Below, in pieces: positions 10,851-22,922 of a DNA stretch of 64,000 bases. A program made the translations under genes and the position numbers. Within the stretch, counting starts at the first letter, position 1, and each line of letters starts with the position of its first letter. The stretch spans positions 81,986,515 through 82,050,514 of the forward strand of contig OX465579.1 in NCBI GenBank assembly GCA_950022655.1. Reading direction: 5' to 3'. This stretch comes from Alentia gelatinosa. Taxonomy: Eukaryota; Annelida; Polychaeta; Phyllodocida; Polynoidae. The notes beneath the pieces were generated by a model, which was not told the origin of the DNA, did not search any database, and worked only from the letters and a program-made list of their open reading frames with translations.

Positions 10851-10945
10851 AGTCTGTCATGGTTGATATAGTAAAGTATATTCCTATATACCTATGAGCG
10901 AACAACCTATGATTACTTAACGCTGCTGGGGGTGGAATAACTTTT

Positions 10946-11020
10946 GTTTACTGCCCAGGTTGAAGTTACTGCCCAGGTTGACGTTTACTGCCCAGGCTGA
11001 CGTTTACTGCCCAGGTTGAC
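10946..11020 (+). repeat. Short tandem repeat (TTTACTGCCCAGGTTGACG)
   Basis: Four copies of a 16-20-bp unit lie in a row. The word TTACTGCCC recurs at the centre of the adjacent large hairpin (11079-11221), so the array may derive from that element. Confidence 0.7.
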
Positions 11021-11078
11021 TTTCAAAGACATTCGGTTTTTATCGATATTAGCCGACAATTTAAGGTATATAGGAATA

Positions 11079-11221
11079 GGGAAACCATGTACCGGTGGAA
11101 ATAAGTCAAAGTTACTCAGTAAGGCTTGGAAAAATTACTGCCCGCGGCTACGCCTTGGGCAGTAATTTTTCCAAGCCTTACCTCGTAACTTTGACTTATT
11201 CCCACCGGAACATAGTTTCCC
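11079..11221. mobile_element. Foldback hairpin, 65-bp arms
   Basis: Bases 11079-11143 and 11157-11221 are nearly perfect inverted copies with a 13-base loop, GCGGCTACGCCTT. The arm ends are GGGAAAC/GTTTCCC outside and ACTGCCC/GGGCAGT inside. The loop core GGCTACGCC resembles the GGCTTCGCC centre of the 17273-17421 hairpin. Confidence 0.78.
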
Positions 11222-12321
11222 TCTAATCCACATCCACGACCCCAGGGATGTATTTGATAACTTATGCAGGTGAAAGGACAGTTTACAAGAAGACCTCATA
11301 CAAGGTTTATCCTTTAATAATACTCAAGCTCTTTCAGCTAGGGCAATTCTACCAGACCAAAGGTCGTCCATAAGTGTTGAATAAAGTTTACCCAAATCAT
11401 CCCCCATTCTCGTTGGCGTATAGAAAGGTATCCTCATGTAGCCTTGATTATCAAACAGGCACCAGAACTGTAACAACCTGCTGAATAGAACACCATCAAA
11501 GCCCCTACATTCACCATTCACCTCTCGCACATAAGTGTGGCGCGACAGTCGCCGTGATAACGGGTTCCGCTGGTCTTATATAACCGCGCTACACTCACCC
11601 AAAACCAGCTTCACTGTGGTAATCAAAAATGAGGCATGCTACCTGGTGTGGCTTCACAGTGCAGTGGTTGCCTATGTAAAAAGGCTTAAATTCACAGACA
11701 CAGTCCATATTTTTCACAGTTTGCTTTTCTATCACACCTCCTGAGGCATAACACTTCAGTGGAGAGTCTTGACATCTGGGACAAGGTGTGAAAAATACTG
11801 CATTCAGCCACATTATAGCAACTATAGTAAAGTCCCACAGGATCTGGATAAAATGTTAGATAAAAAGAAACTGATAATAATTGCTGTGGTTTGGAAAAAG
11901 CCTGAAAGTGAGCTCAACTGATATGTTAAAAGCAGTGAAATGGATATTGTAGATAGTTATAATTACTTAGGAGTAATCATGGATAAGAAACTTGAATTTG
12001 AATTACAGTTGAATAAAGTATTAGCAGATGTTAGGAGAATGTCTATTTAGGAATATTTTTTGGGAATATCTGTTGGAATGTTTTCATGGATATTTGCAGA
12101 ATGTTTTGGTCAATATCTATGAGTTTTACCTAGTTCCTTTTACAAATCTATTTGCAAGTGTGTGCATATGTATACTTTGTGATAATAACACATACATACA
12201 TTGTTATTATCTATTAGTTGCTGCAGCAATGGCTTGACAATGTAGTAGTCAATATATTTATCAACGATGATACAGCGATGCAAGCCTGCCGACAATTGAC
12301 AAGTTTCCTATCCATAACACG

Positions 12322-12445
12322 GGTATATTATATATATCCCAACAGATAGACTGAAGCCTCAGCTTTCTAACAAATATATTGTTTATAAAAATCGGCCAAT
12401 TATTTATGGCGTGAGAGCAATTTCCATCTTTCAAGTTAGAATAGC
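12322..12445. repeat. Diverged direct repeat, copy 1
   Basis: It shares CAACAGATAGAC, AAAAATCGGCCAAT and ATTTCCATCTTTCAAGTTAG, in the same order and spacing, with 13568-13690. This is probably an unnamed dispersed element. Confidence 0.6.
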
Positions 12446-13567
12446 ACAAGCAAATAATTACCTCTAAATCAGATTTAGTCAATAAGATAAACTACCAGTT
12501 GTATTCTATGTAGCACTATCTTCTAGCTTTTATGAATGCTGCATTCAATAGGCCTTTTTCCATAGGCCGGTGTCGCACGTTATCTGCATGGTTACGCAAT
12601 GCATGCAGCCAAACATACCCCTGGCAACATATACTTTAGCATTGGATTACTGAATGTATGAAAGTAATACATTTATAATACCCATGTACATCATTCCCAT
12701 AGTGATTGCACTGTATTCTAATGTATTACAGCTCTGATTTGATATGTCATACATGCATATCGACTCAATAATACTTTAGATATAGCTTAGATAACACAGA
12801 TATATCCAAACTGTATGCACAATAATACATTGGAAGGCCTAGCTATAACATGCTTATCTTTCTCCAAGTTTAAACCAAAACAATTATCAACTATGAAGTT
12901 TAGACAGCTCAGACTCGTTGATACAATACTCTAGTCTGTTCCAGCAATTTAATCTGTCAAAAAACAACACCCCTGCAATCACACCCACCATTCACACTTT
13001 AGGTGTGATTGCTATATGTCTCTATATGAATATAGCTGGACTCGCGATGTTTGTCCGAACAGCCTCGTAACAAGACAGTGGGCCGTTAGGCAGCGCTGAA
13101 CGGCAACACCTGTATTGAACTAGATACATGAATTGTGATTTTACCCATATAAAATGTTCAGCCTGCCCACCCGTAATTGTAGCCCAATGTGTTTTTTTTT
13201 ATATCTGTTTCTTATATAAATGATAATATTTCCTATATAAATAACATATGTTTCCTATCAGGAATCTTGATTAATATAAGTGACATGGGCAAGAATACTG
13301 ATATTTCCTTGCCAATGTCATATATTTATATTCTTTGTCATCTTTCATGATGCTATGTTACACCAAGAAATATCTATCACAGTCTTGAAATGTAGGTATC
13401 ATATTAATCATCATGAAATACCTAATAGGATGTTTATCTTAATATAGGTCATCATGATAGATTTTTCATAAAATCACTGTGGAAACAGGAATGGAACATA
13501 TTTTAGAGTTCTTTACCTAAACAATCCCGATGTTTAGTCTATGACTGGAAATCTTATCTATAACAAA

Positions 13568-13690
13568 GGTATATTAAATATATATATCAACAGATAGACC
13601 CACGTCTTGGCTTTCTAATAATGAATTGTTTGTAAAAATCGGCCAATCAGTTATGATGTGAGAGCGATTTCCATCTTTCAAGTTAGAAAA
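13568..13690. repeat. Diverged direct repeat, copy 2
   Basis: It matches 12322-12445 over about 120 bases with substitutions and small indels. The copies are about 1.25 kb apart and in the same orientation. Confidence 0.6.
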
Positions 13691-14439
13691 ACAATAGTTT
13701 CTCTCATTGCTCAGGGCTGATTGGAGAGTGCTTGCCTCGTTTTCGATTGACCTACTTAGGCGGCCATTACAAGATGGCACTAATGTGCAAGTCCTGAATG
13801 GTCCGCTTAAAGCCGCTAGAGATGTGGTCGACGGGGCCCGCACTATAAATCTATGATAAATCTATGATTTGTTCCTCTGCCCAAGGTAGGTCAGTTAACC
13901 TACTTTGTTGTCAGGGATATTGTAGGGAACTGGTAAAAAAAATATCAAGTCTGATAAATTCTCTCTTAAATTATTTATTCAGTTCTGCATAAAAGGTGTT
14001 AACAGTTAGGAAAGGCTCCAAAATTGAGCTTAATATAAAGTCTTAAATCTATCGGTGACAAACTACAATCTGGAGACTGGAAAACTTAGATCTCAACTTC
14101 AAATTTTGTGAAAACTATTTGTATTTATTTTCACATTACACACAGTAGAATGGGTGAGATATTAGGAGTTTAGAGTGAGACTGCAAGATAGAACCTAAAT
14201 AAGTAGACGTCTGTCGGAAGCCCATTTTATGCCCCTTCAAAAGCCATTTTTGATCCAGCCAAAGAAAAAGCGCCCTCGTCATATTTTTTATGGCTTGGTG
14301 GTGAGAAACGGGTATCTCGTTTTTTAAGTAGCCTTATGTTTCCAGGAGGTAAATATATACCTGTATTAATGACACTTCTTTGAAACGGGACATATGACTC
14401 TCAGGATACATGTCAGGTAAAGGAGGGCTGGCAGACAAT

Positions 14440-14530
14440 GGCGCGTGACGTAATGACATGCGCGATAACCCACAGGCGCGTTATATACAAGGACACCACA
14501 CACCACTCACTTACATTGTTCGGTGTCGAT
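14440..14530 (+). promoter_or_regulatory. Promoter-like CpG-rich patch
   Basis: GTGACGTAA (CRE/ATF-like) at about 14446 is followed by CpG-rich sequence and GCGTTATATACAAGG, a TATA-type box, at about 14480. A CA-rich leader comes next. A GC-rich 80-residue frame starts just after (14523-14765) but is not recognisable. It could be a gene promoter or a fragment of an LTR. No second copy is present in the window to test the LTR idea. Confidence 0.3.
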
Positions 14531-14765
14531 TCGATTACTCGTGACATGCGTTGCCGGGGTAGGGCGTTGGTCTCCAGAGGCCTGGGCTGCTGACGACGGA
14601 CGGCGGAGGCGAGCGGGAGTTAATAAGCCGTACCCTGGTCCCGCGTTGTACCTAGCTTACCTGACTGACTGCCACCACTTTCCTTACCTGAGCGGCAACA
14701 AAAGCGTATCCCTTTTAATACTCGACGATCTGCCATACGTGATAGAGCACACAGTCCAGGGCTAG

Positions 14766-16019
14766 CTTAGTGGACAGTACTCACCAGCTTCGCGATAGGA
14801 GTCACTCTGTGCGGACACCTAAAATAAGGTTATTTTGCATCCCAAACACTCAAACAAGGCCAGCCACAAAACGAGGGATTTACACAGTGAAAGATCCAAA
14901 CGACAGGAAATAATGTAAGCATTGTCTGAAATATTTATATATAGATATATATATACATGCATGTATATAGAGAAATCGAGAATTGCCATATCAAATAGGA
15001 TAGGTCGTTTAACTTAAAACTACTTTCAGTTTCATCTGGGTCATACAATTCGGCGGAAACATGTACTTTCTTTGGAATTGTATTTCCATGTTCGCTTGGA
15101 TGGACTGAAACGTCACCATTGACCCACATTCGGGACACGAACATTTGGTAAATAAGAACAATAAGTTGAAGAACTGGCGGCAGAGCCTGGAGAACAGCCA
15201 GATATTAGATGCTTATAAAAGTCTCATAGACATTGACACCGTGCCAGAGGTCGGCATGAATTGGTAACAAATGGTATCAACGTACAAAACTTAGCGCAGC
15301 GACCCGATTGAGATCAAAGGTTGGCACCACAGGCCGGGCCCGAAGTACTCTGGTATATCTCACATTAGACTGGCCCCAGTCCTGTATCCTTTCACCTACC
15401 CTACCCCTCCTCGATACATTTGATTCCTGGGCCAGTCACACTGCAACATTCTTTATCTTAATTTGGTTTAATCATTAATGTTCATAATCAAAGACTTGAG
15501 CACGTCTAATCTCACATGTGAGTGATTACCGACAGTCATCAGTGTATCAATTAAATTTGGTTAGGGAAATGCCGAATGTGACTCATTTTTGCCGATCCAA
15601 CGAATATATCGTATCAATGTCTGAGGCCTTAAGACATCAACAAGCCGATATTCTCTGAAGCACGGATCCAAGTCTGTGTCCTGAAGAGACAAATATTCCA
15701 GATTAGTGACATTCTTTTCATGTACGTACACCGCCGACGCGATGTGTCCAATGATACCGAAGTCGACCCATGGCCACGCCTAGTCCAGCCAGCAGCAGCA
15801 CCTTTTGATCTCACTTGCAAGGGGGTTGTCCACTCCGACCATCGGATCAGTGAGAATCGTGTATTAGTGTCGGCTGCTTATTCGGGTTGGTGGAATATGC
15901 CCGACCTTTTGAAAAAGTGTCAGACACGCCCAAACACACATTTGCCCGACGTGTCCGTCAGGTCGGTTAGAATCTGTGATATTCATCTCATAGATTCGAT
16001 CAAACCCAAAGTAAGTCTA
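14766..16019. other. No gene recognised
   Basis: A 106-residue plus-strand frame (15720-16040) ends near an AAA/GTAAGT donor-like site at about 16010, but no matching exons or motifs are visible. A minus-strand frame at 14935-15144 is equally anonymous. Confidence 0.35.
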
Positions 16020-16062
16020 ATTGAACAAATTGGACGTTAAACTACCCAAACAAACAAACAGA
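16020..16062 (+). repeat. SINE/MITE tail-like sequence, copy 1
   Basis: AACAAATTGGACGTTAAACTACC is followed by (CAAA)n. A near-copy lies at 22615-22652. GACGTTAAAC plus short A-rich repeats is a common tail form of short interspersed elements in marine invertebrates. The head is not recognisable. Confidence 0.4.
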
Positions 16063-16085
16063 CCCCATCACACAGACCCTATAGC

Positions 16086-16510
16086 ACTTCTTCCCGACGA
16101 GAATCGGGCATTACTTACATGGGAGTAATAACTGATTATAATCGGTGAGAGTGGTACCTTCGTACATCGTCATCATTGTTCCCGACCGTCCCCGATTATA
16201 ATCGATGATAAGATCGGTGATAAATGTTGGATGTCATGTAGGTTAAGATATCGACATTCATCACAGATTCTCACCGATCTGATCGGCGTTGAGAATCAGG
16301 AATAAAATGATAATGTCTGAAGTACTGGTTCCACCAACACGATGGATTTGTTACATCTTGGTATCTTACAGTGTCGCGACATGTCTGGGGATAATACCAC
16401 TACTGAATACTACAGCAAACTGAGAATTGGGAAGAGTCGGTGAAGGTGCGCGCATCTACAAACTTTAAAGTCGGTTAGAATCGGTGGTTGTCCCTATGCA
16501 AATAAAGCCA
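16086..16510. repeat. Cluster of TCGGTGA / GAATCGG / GATTATAATCG words
   Basis: Related words recur in both orientations: GATTATAATCGGTGAGAG, CCCGATTATAATCGATGAT, GATTCTCACCGATC, GAGAATTGGGAAGAGTCGG and GTTAGAATCGGTGG. GAATTGGGAACAGTCGGTG occurs again at about 35412. It is probably the remains of a dispersed repeat; no coding content is seen. Confidence 0.45.
16324..16395. repeat. Diverged repeat, copy 2 (partner at 7211-7300)
   Basis: It shares CCAACACGATGGATTTG and GTATCTTACAGTGT with the 7211-7300 copy in the same order. Here it sits beside a cluster of TCGGTGA/GAATCGG words. Confidence 0.55.
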
Positions 16511-16999
16511 GACCCGAATGCTTAACTGTATGGAGAGACGCGTTTATATCAAGTCAACGTGCCTCCATTAAAAATGGATATTGCCTCTGTTCTTAGTTTA
16601 TTACTGACGCAGAGACATTCAGCTGACCCGTTTTTATGCCCGTTGTCTTAACGATAAGCGTGTTGATAGGTGTGTGACAAGAGATAAGTGAAGTAGGTTT
16701 TTAATCAATATTCGAGGGTCAAAGTTCGCGGACACTCTATTGAACACCTAGATACCCGTCCAGGTAGCAAGGACTCGTCTGAACATAGCTTCATAAATTC
16801 TCGATACACGTCAAGCTAAGGGATAATTAAGGTGCTTTTAAATCGACTTTGTACTAATAGCTGCTCTTCCAGGTCTGTTCTTCAGTTATTGTTGTCAGGC
16901 AGTATGTACCACATACTGACGTTACTGGATAGCACAAAGTAGGTTGAAACAGATACTCTCAGTTAGTTCAATTGTGATATATCAACACTTAGGACAATG

Positions 17000-17066
17000 A
17001 AGCCTCGAGGCATAACCCGGCCACATTCGGTGATGACTTGAGGCATCACCCGGCCACGCTCGGTGT
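17000..17066 (+). repeat. GGCATCACCCGGCC tandem pair
   Basis: Two roughly 33-bp units read GAGGCATAACCCGGCCAC...TCGGTG and GAGGCATCACCCGGCCAC...TCGGTG. The same word set (TGATGCCTCAAGGCATCACC) forms the right end of the insertion at 39679-39935. Confidence 0.6.
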
Positions 17067-17272
17067 TGCATCCATATACCGAAGAGATTAACGTTTATCT
17101 CACCCCTGGTACAAGTTTAGCCATAGGAATAACATTAGAAAAATATACTCAACGATCACCCTGGTAAAGTTACAATACTACGCCGCCGCCGTGGCGTAGC
17201 TGATTTGCTAAGTATATTCCGATTATTCTGGAGTTGTGATGTTATTTAAACGATCGAAAGGGGTAAGATAAA

Positions 17273-17421
17273 TCCAGAACCGCACTCGAATCGTATAAAT
17301 AGACAATACTCCACTCGTTTGGATGTGCCATGATCGTCACTCGGCTTCGCCTCGATGACGATTGCGGCCCAGCCAAACTCGTGGAGTATTGTCTATTTAT
17401 ACGATTCTCGATGCAGTTCTA
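17273..17421. mobile_element. Foldback hairpin, about 70-bp arms
   Basis: The arms 17276-17345 and 17349-17421 are imperfect inverted copies. The central 35 bases of each (17288-17322 and 17372-17406) are essentially exact. The centre reads CTCGGCTTCGCCTCG, itself palindromic. A small CTACGCC...GGCGTAG hairpin lies about 100 bases upstream (17178-17199). No flanking duplication was recognised. Confidence 0.75.
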
Positions 17422-20400
17422 TATAATTGTATGGGATTCACATTGTCAATTATTGGGTTGTACGGTTGAATGGAATCTATTCTGTGTTGTTTTGTGTCAA
17501 GAAATATTCACCAAGTTCGAAGAACGAGGTGATTATATGTGCTGACGCATATGTGTGAGACATTCGCGCACAGGTATATATAATGATAGATTTATCAGTT
17601 TGTGTGATAGAAGCTAGTGATCACTGAGCTCTCATATATTACATGAAATCAACCTATAGTACGTGTCAGTGTATATTGATTATCTTTGTAGCCTCCATCA
17701 TTTGATTAATCCTTTGGGAGACATGTCTCACCATGCTTGCCAATATGGTTACATTCATATGTATTCATGCCAATATTGTATCCGTATCAGATACACGTGT
17801 GCATCAGGATGTCATTTTGCACCATTTATGTGCCGTAGATGTATACCATTTGAATAATATGCAGTCTGTCTCATCCAGTTGGCCTACAAATATATTTAGC
17901 CATTGTAATCAGATATAGCTTTCCTAAGGTGGTTTACATTGTCCCCAGTACCGTGATTTCCTCTCGGGTAAAAGCTGCGACCTAGACATAGTCCATTTCA
18001 GCCATTGTGGGGATACAGCGATCGGAATAGTTCTATTACATTTAACAAATAATCGGAATAGTCACGAGATAATAGCTCTATTTTAAGCTGTCACATAAGA
18101 TATCCGGGTACTAATAAAAGAGACACTATTTATAAGTATTCAAACATAAGCCTACCCTAACGTAGCATATTTTTATACACAACTATACAGGTCAAGCGCA
18201 CTGCTGTCATACATTCCTATGACTATGGAATTTTAGATGTAACCTTTATTGAGTTGCATCTAATATACTTGAACTTGATATAGACTATGTGGGGGAGTAA
18301 ATCCAAGCGGATCCGAACAGAATTGACACGTTATATATGCGGTAGGTAATAATACAATGTAATCTACCATTCATAAGAATCGAAGGGTATTGTACATAGA
18401 AATATGCTTGTGTCATGTACGTCTTATGCATATGCCTTATGTTGTACATACTATGTAACAATAGTCTGGCGGATCGCCGTTATGTGCTAATGTCGAAAAA
18501 CTGTATGCTGAAAGACAAACGTGTCTAATATTGCACATCCTGCATGACCTTCATTGTCCTACATCTACAACAGTGCACATTATGGGGTGACCTTTCTTTA
18601 CCCACATCTATAACAGTGCACATTATGGCGCATGCAGATGCACATCGTTACATCCCTGATGTGGACAAATAATGCATGACTCGAGCCATTGTGTTAGTCA
18701 CAAGGCATTTATTGTATATCTACTCTTGCAATATGCGCATGGCATGCGGTGTATGCGCTTATACGTATAGTATAGTTGTCTGTGTATGTGTAAGCGATTA
18801 CTGCCCCCAGGGACATTTCTTTCCGACAAGTGTATTCGGCTGTGATACGCAGATTAGGCCAAATATCGTCTTCTGAACATAGCAGCTCATGTGTAAACGT
18901 GATGCCAGTACTATGAGAAGCTTAGTCGCAGTGCAGAAGAAGTTTCCAATTTACAGGTTAAGTGGTATTTTACTAAAGTGATGATACATGTTGTTAAAAC
19001 ATCTAAAGGAGGTCCCTCAATTAACCTGCTATGCTAACATTGCAAAGACAAACCTTGAACAAAGTTTGGGAGCTATGTTACATGAGAGGTTTATTTCGGA
19101 ATACTAAGATGGCCATATCCCGTAGGACTTGAGTGCTGTAACACAAAACTGAGGAAACACATGGATATAGAGTGGGTCTACCTTATATATTCAAGCATGG
19201 TCGGACACAGGATGACATGTATAATTTCCTTCTATCTTTATTCTGGGCACTAGTAGAAAATTCAATAACAGAGTTCTACGTGTTGATCTCTGTTGCTATA
19301 GATTTGGAGAGTAATCCCCCACCCAATCCCCACCTCCCATCACCCTGAATGATATTTATCTTCAGTGAGCAAGTACCGGATGGATTGCATTGAATCTAGC
19401 GAACACTACATGGATTGGCTTTATTTAGGTCATTCAGTGTTAGGCTGTATTGTTAGGAGATTTCTATACGCTCATTAAGCATTGAATGGGAACTTGGTGA
19501 TTCTTTTCACTTTGGAGCTAAGTCAAATAACTTTCATTATTGAAGAGACATTTTTTGGTGACCAAATGCTACTGTATTGATAGATTTTCCCCACCAGCCG
19601 TTACCAGTATCTATCATCGCACCACCAATATCCCACTAAGCCACATTGTTTCTGCAAAATGAAATTGTTACGTGATATTCAAAGGATTTGATTATGGCAT
19701 CGGCTGGCCATTGAGGTATGTCAGCCACTTTTTTACCATTTTTGACCCAGCCCCCTCCCCCTTATCATGTTTTTGTCATATACCATTATCATGGTTGGTC
19801 TTGGAGACACAGTAACCTCCTGCTTTAAATATACTTTCGTTCACCTATGAATCTTTTCATGATTATATCAGATTAATGGTCTTATTTTAGGGTTTTTTTT
19901 CAGTAATATCACACAGTTTGTGAGAAATAATGTATTATTATCCACCAACTAGAGTATACTGTCCTGTTCTGTTCCAAATATGCGGGGTAGGCCAGAACCC
20001 ATTTTTTCAAATTGCATTAAATGGATCGAATAAACATAAAGCAGATTTTGCACGAGGGACCTCCCGTTCCGTACTACCAACGGCCGCATAATATATGCAA
20101 GTGTATTTACTGTTAATATATCTGCTTCATGTCCAGTAAATGGCATACGAGTAGACTCTTAAACGAAAAGAGTCCCGATTTGAGCTTTCTTTTTGATAAC
20201 GAGCGGTTGGCTGTCCTTGCTTGATTGGTCGTCTGGACAGAGCTGTCTGCAGGCACGCCTATGGTCGGGATCAGGTGGGGCTGGGTCGGTGCATCGTGAC
20301 CACCTGCGTGCAGTCAATGCCTGTCCCTAGCAGCTGGTACCATCCAAACAGGCTGGTGAGGTAAGGGTGGTCGTGCTGGAAATTGATACGTATTGTCTGG

Positions 20401-21457
20401 CAATATGTGTGTATAAGGCCGTCGTCTAGATGCAAGGCACATCGAGGTTATCATTCTGAGTCAGTCAAATATTGACTGATTCGCTCACCCGCCCTCCCAT
20501 TCATCTATTCACTCAAGCTCACTCATGTACTCAACCGCCCATTCAAACACACACTCATACTCTTTAAGGTTGCCAATTGGCAGGGGGGAATCTGGGAATA
20601 CTCTATTTTTTTCAAGGTCATTTGATTGCCAAGGAATCAGGAAATTTGTCAGGGAAATTTAGGATTTGGAAAAATGTCAGTGATGACTGACTCTTATAAG
20701 GGAAATTTCCGGATCTGCACCTGAAGAACTGACCAGAGCTTACAACCTTGAGAGCTGTGTATATCAAACATTTCAGTTTTATTCTATGCATTAGCGACAT
20801 CCCCCATAACTGTATAGCTATGTGCCATCTACATTTGTTACGACTGACAGGACACTTCAACAGTTCCCCTTATGTCAAGCTAGTTGCATCAAGTAGATAA
20901 TCACCTATCTCCTCACAGAGTCATACTTTCGAACCATAAAGCGCAATGTGATATTTTTCATTTTCTTTCTTTGTTTTGAGGTTTTCATAACTTTTTTTAT
21001 GTGTCTTCTTTGATGGTTCTCATAAATGAAACTGCATATATGCTCTTTCATTCTGGTACTTGTAGAGTAGATCAGAGGACTTAACATGCTGGTATTTATC
21101 ATCTCCAATCTCTCAACGTCAACATATATCCGGGATGAGTAGAGCATAACCTATCCCAAGCCCCTCTTATCTTTGTGAGACACAAAGTGATAGCTACTCT
21201 ATGCGTGCCATCATGAGTGAACAGGGTCACAGTTATGCTCTGACCCTTTCATCATGTAATTAAGTATGATTATATTGTTGGATAGTCACTGAATATAATT
21301 ATGTATCCCCTTAATATCTGATTCTCTAACATGCGAAGAACCGAGTTGATTTTATGTGTCACGGGCTGCCAATTTGTTGGTTTAAGAAAAAGAGTTCCTG
21401 TGTTAGTATTCTGTTACATATCAGCCTGTATAGAAATGGGACAGGCAGAGTGCTCTA
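17422..21457. other. No gene recognised
   Basis: This 4-kb stretch holds only short anonymous frames. Minor structures: a direct repeat ACATCTA(C/T)AACAGTGCACATTATGG at about 18560 and 18605, and a CTCA-rich run at 20470-20560. A moderately GC-rich block at 20200-20380 has a GAGGTAAGG donor-like site but no identifiable exon. Confidence 0.4.
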
Positions 21458-22020
21458 GAGGCTGAGTACACAGTGTGGTGGAGGCTGAGTACACAGTGTA
21501 GTGTTGGCTGAGTACACAGTGTAGTGTTGGCTGAGTACACAGTGTAGTGGAGGCTGAGTACACAGTGCAGTGGAGGCTGAGTACACAGTGTAGTGGAGGC
21601 TGAGTACACAGTGTAGTGGAGGCTGAGAACACAGTGTAGTGGAGGCTGAGTACACAGTGTGGTGGAGGCTGAGTACACAGTGTAGTGGAGGCTGAGTACA
21701 CAGTGTAGTGGAGGCTGAGTACACAGTGTAGTGGAGGCTGAGTACACAGTGTGGTGGAGGCTGAGTACACAGTGTGGTGGAGGCTGAGTACACAGTGTGG
21801 TGGAGGCTGAGTACACAGTGTAGTGGAGGCTGAGTACACAGTGTAGTGGAGGCTGAGAACACAGTGCAGTGGAGGCTGAATACACAGTGCAGTGGAGGCT
21901 GAGTACACAGTGCAGTGGAGGCTGAGTACACAGTGTAGTGGAGGCTGAGTACACAGTGTAGTGGAGGCTGAGTACACAGTGCAGTGGAGGCTGAGTACAC
22001 AGTGTAGTGGAGGCTGAATA
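21458..22020. repeat. 23-bp minisatellite, about 24 units
   Basis: The unit CTGAGTACACAGTGTAGTGGAGG is repeated with few substitutions. Variants carry GTGTGG, GTGCAG or TGTTGG at fixed points. Because 23 is not a multiple of three, the array cycles through three frames every 69 bases. No stop falls in any minus-strand frame, so all three are open for 180-245 codons. I take these frames as a by-product of the repeat. Confidence 0.9.
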
Positions 22021-22680
22021 CAACCTATAGAGCACAGACGTTTGATACATGAGGTAGGGATTCAGACGTAGAACAGGTATAGACCTCGCATGATCCCCGG
22101 GGAGAAGGGTGTGGCGTGGGGAAAGGTTTGGTGGACGCAGGTTTGGAAGTCTGCCCACTTGTTACTGTATCTGTGACGTATGCTTGTCTGGTCGTATTCA
22201 AATTACTCTTTAAAAAACATGACCAATCCTCTATCTCTACACAACACACTGCAAGTGTGATTCCGAATTTGGAAAACAAGTTGATACCTTTATGGAGTGT
22301 GCAAGTTTAGTTTCTGAAAGATATTTAGTCAGTGAACCATGCAGAATAGACAGGCGATCTCATAAAATTGTAATTCCTCGCATTTTCATAAGAGATAATA
22401 TATATGTATAAGGTATTCTGTTAGTCGTTGAAGTTGCTTATTTTATGTGACTTGATTATTGTTTAGTCAGTATGGTGTCTAAATAGTCTTGTTGTCAATG
22501 ATCAATTGATCAAGGAGACGTTGGTTTCAATAATTAGATAACCACATCACTAACAACATGTCTATGTTTCTATTCAATGTTCTCACTACAGAGGACATGA
22601 AGTTAAGGTCTGATAAAACAAATTGACGTTAAACTACCAAAACAGACACACACAAAATATGAAGCGTATTAATTCATATT
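22021..22680. other. Upstream region of the galactosyltransferase
   Basis: It contains the GACGTTAAAC tail-like repeat (22615-22652). A TATTCCAG acceptor-like site at about 22691-22698 could end a 5' UTR intron. No clear TATA box is seen. Confidence 0.35.
22615..22652 (+). repeat. SINE/MITE tail-like sequence, copy 2
   Basis: AAACAAATTGACGTTAAACTACC is followed by an ACA-rich run. It matches 16020-16062 and lies about 270 bases upstream of the galactosyltransferase start. Confidence 0.4.
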
Positions 22681-22922
22681 TACATGTTATATTCCAGATT
22701 TATCCCATTTACAACTAGAACCAGTCCTGGACCAATAAACGACGATGCGGTGGAAGTAGACCTGGGGGACTATGATGTGTGTGCGCACAGCCTTGAGCGT
22801 GACGCTTTGAACAGCTCGCTGGAGGTTTATAATCAGCGAGTGGCTGCAGCTGGCTCGATGTGGCGCCTATCCGTGTTTCTGGCGAGCAGCTCCGGGGTTG
22901 CTCATCGCCCCACACCGGTGAC

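Larger units (their letters stand above)
11222..14439. other. No gene; one diverged direct duplication
   Basis: Several short frames (60-90 residues) carry no recognisable motif. The only structure is a pair of direct copies at 12322-12445 and 13568-13690, listed separately. Confidence 0.4.

Noticed and set aside
15720..16040. 106-residue frame ending near a GTAAGT donor
   Set aside because: No recognisable domain; the donor-like site overlaps the start of a repeat tail.
21414..22158. Three overlapping minus-strand proteins of 181-245 residues
   Set aside because: They are one 23-bp minisatellite read in three frames; the repeat lacks stops, so openness carries no evidence of coding.
22860..22922. 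Start of the galactosyltransferase at 22860
   Set aside because: The codon there is GTG. The first ATG in the frame is 22923, directly before the basic tail and membrane anchor.
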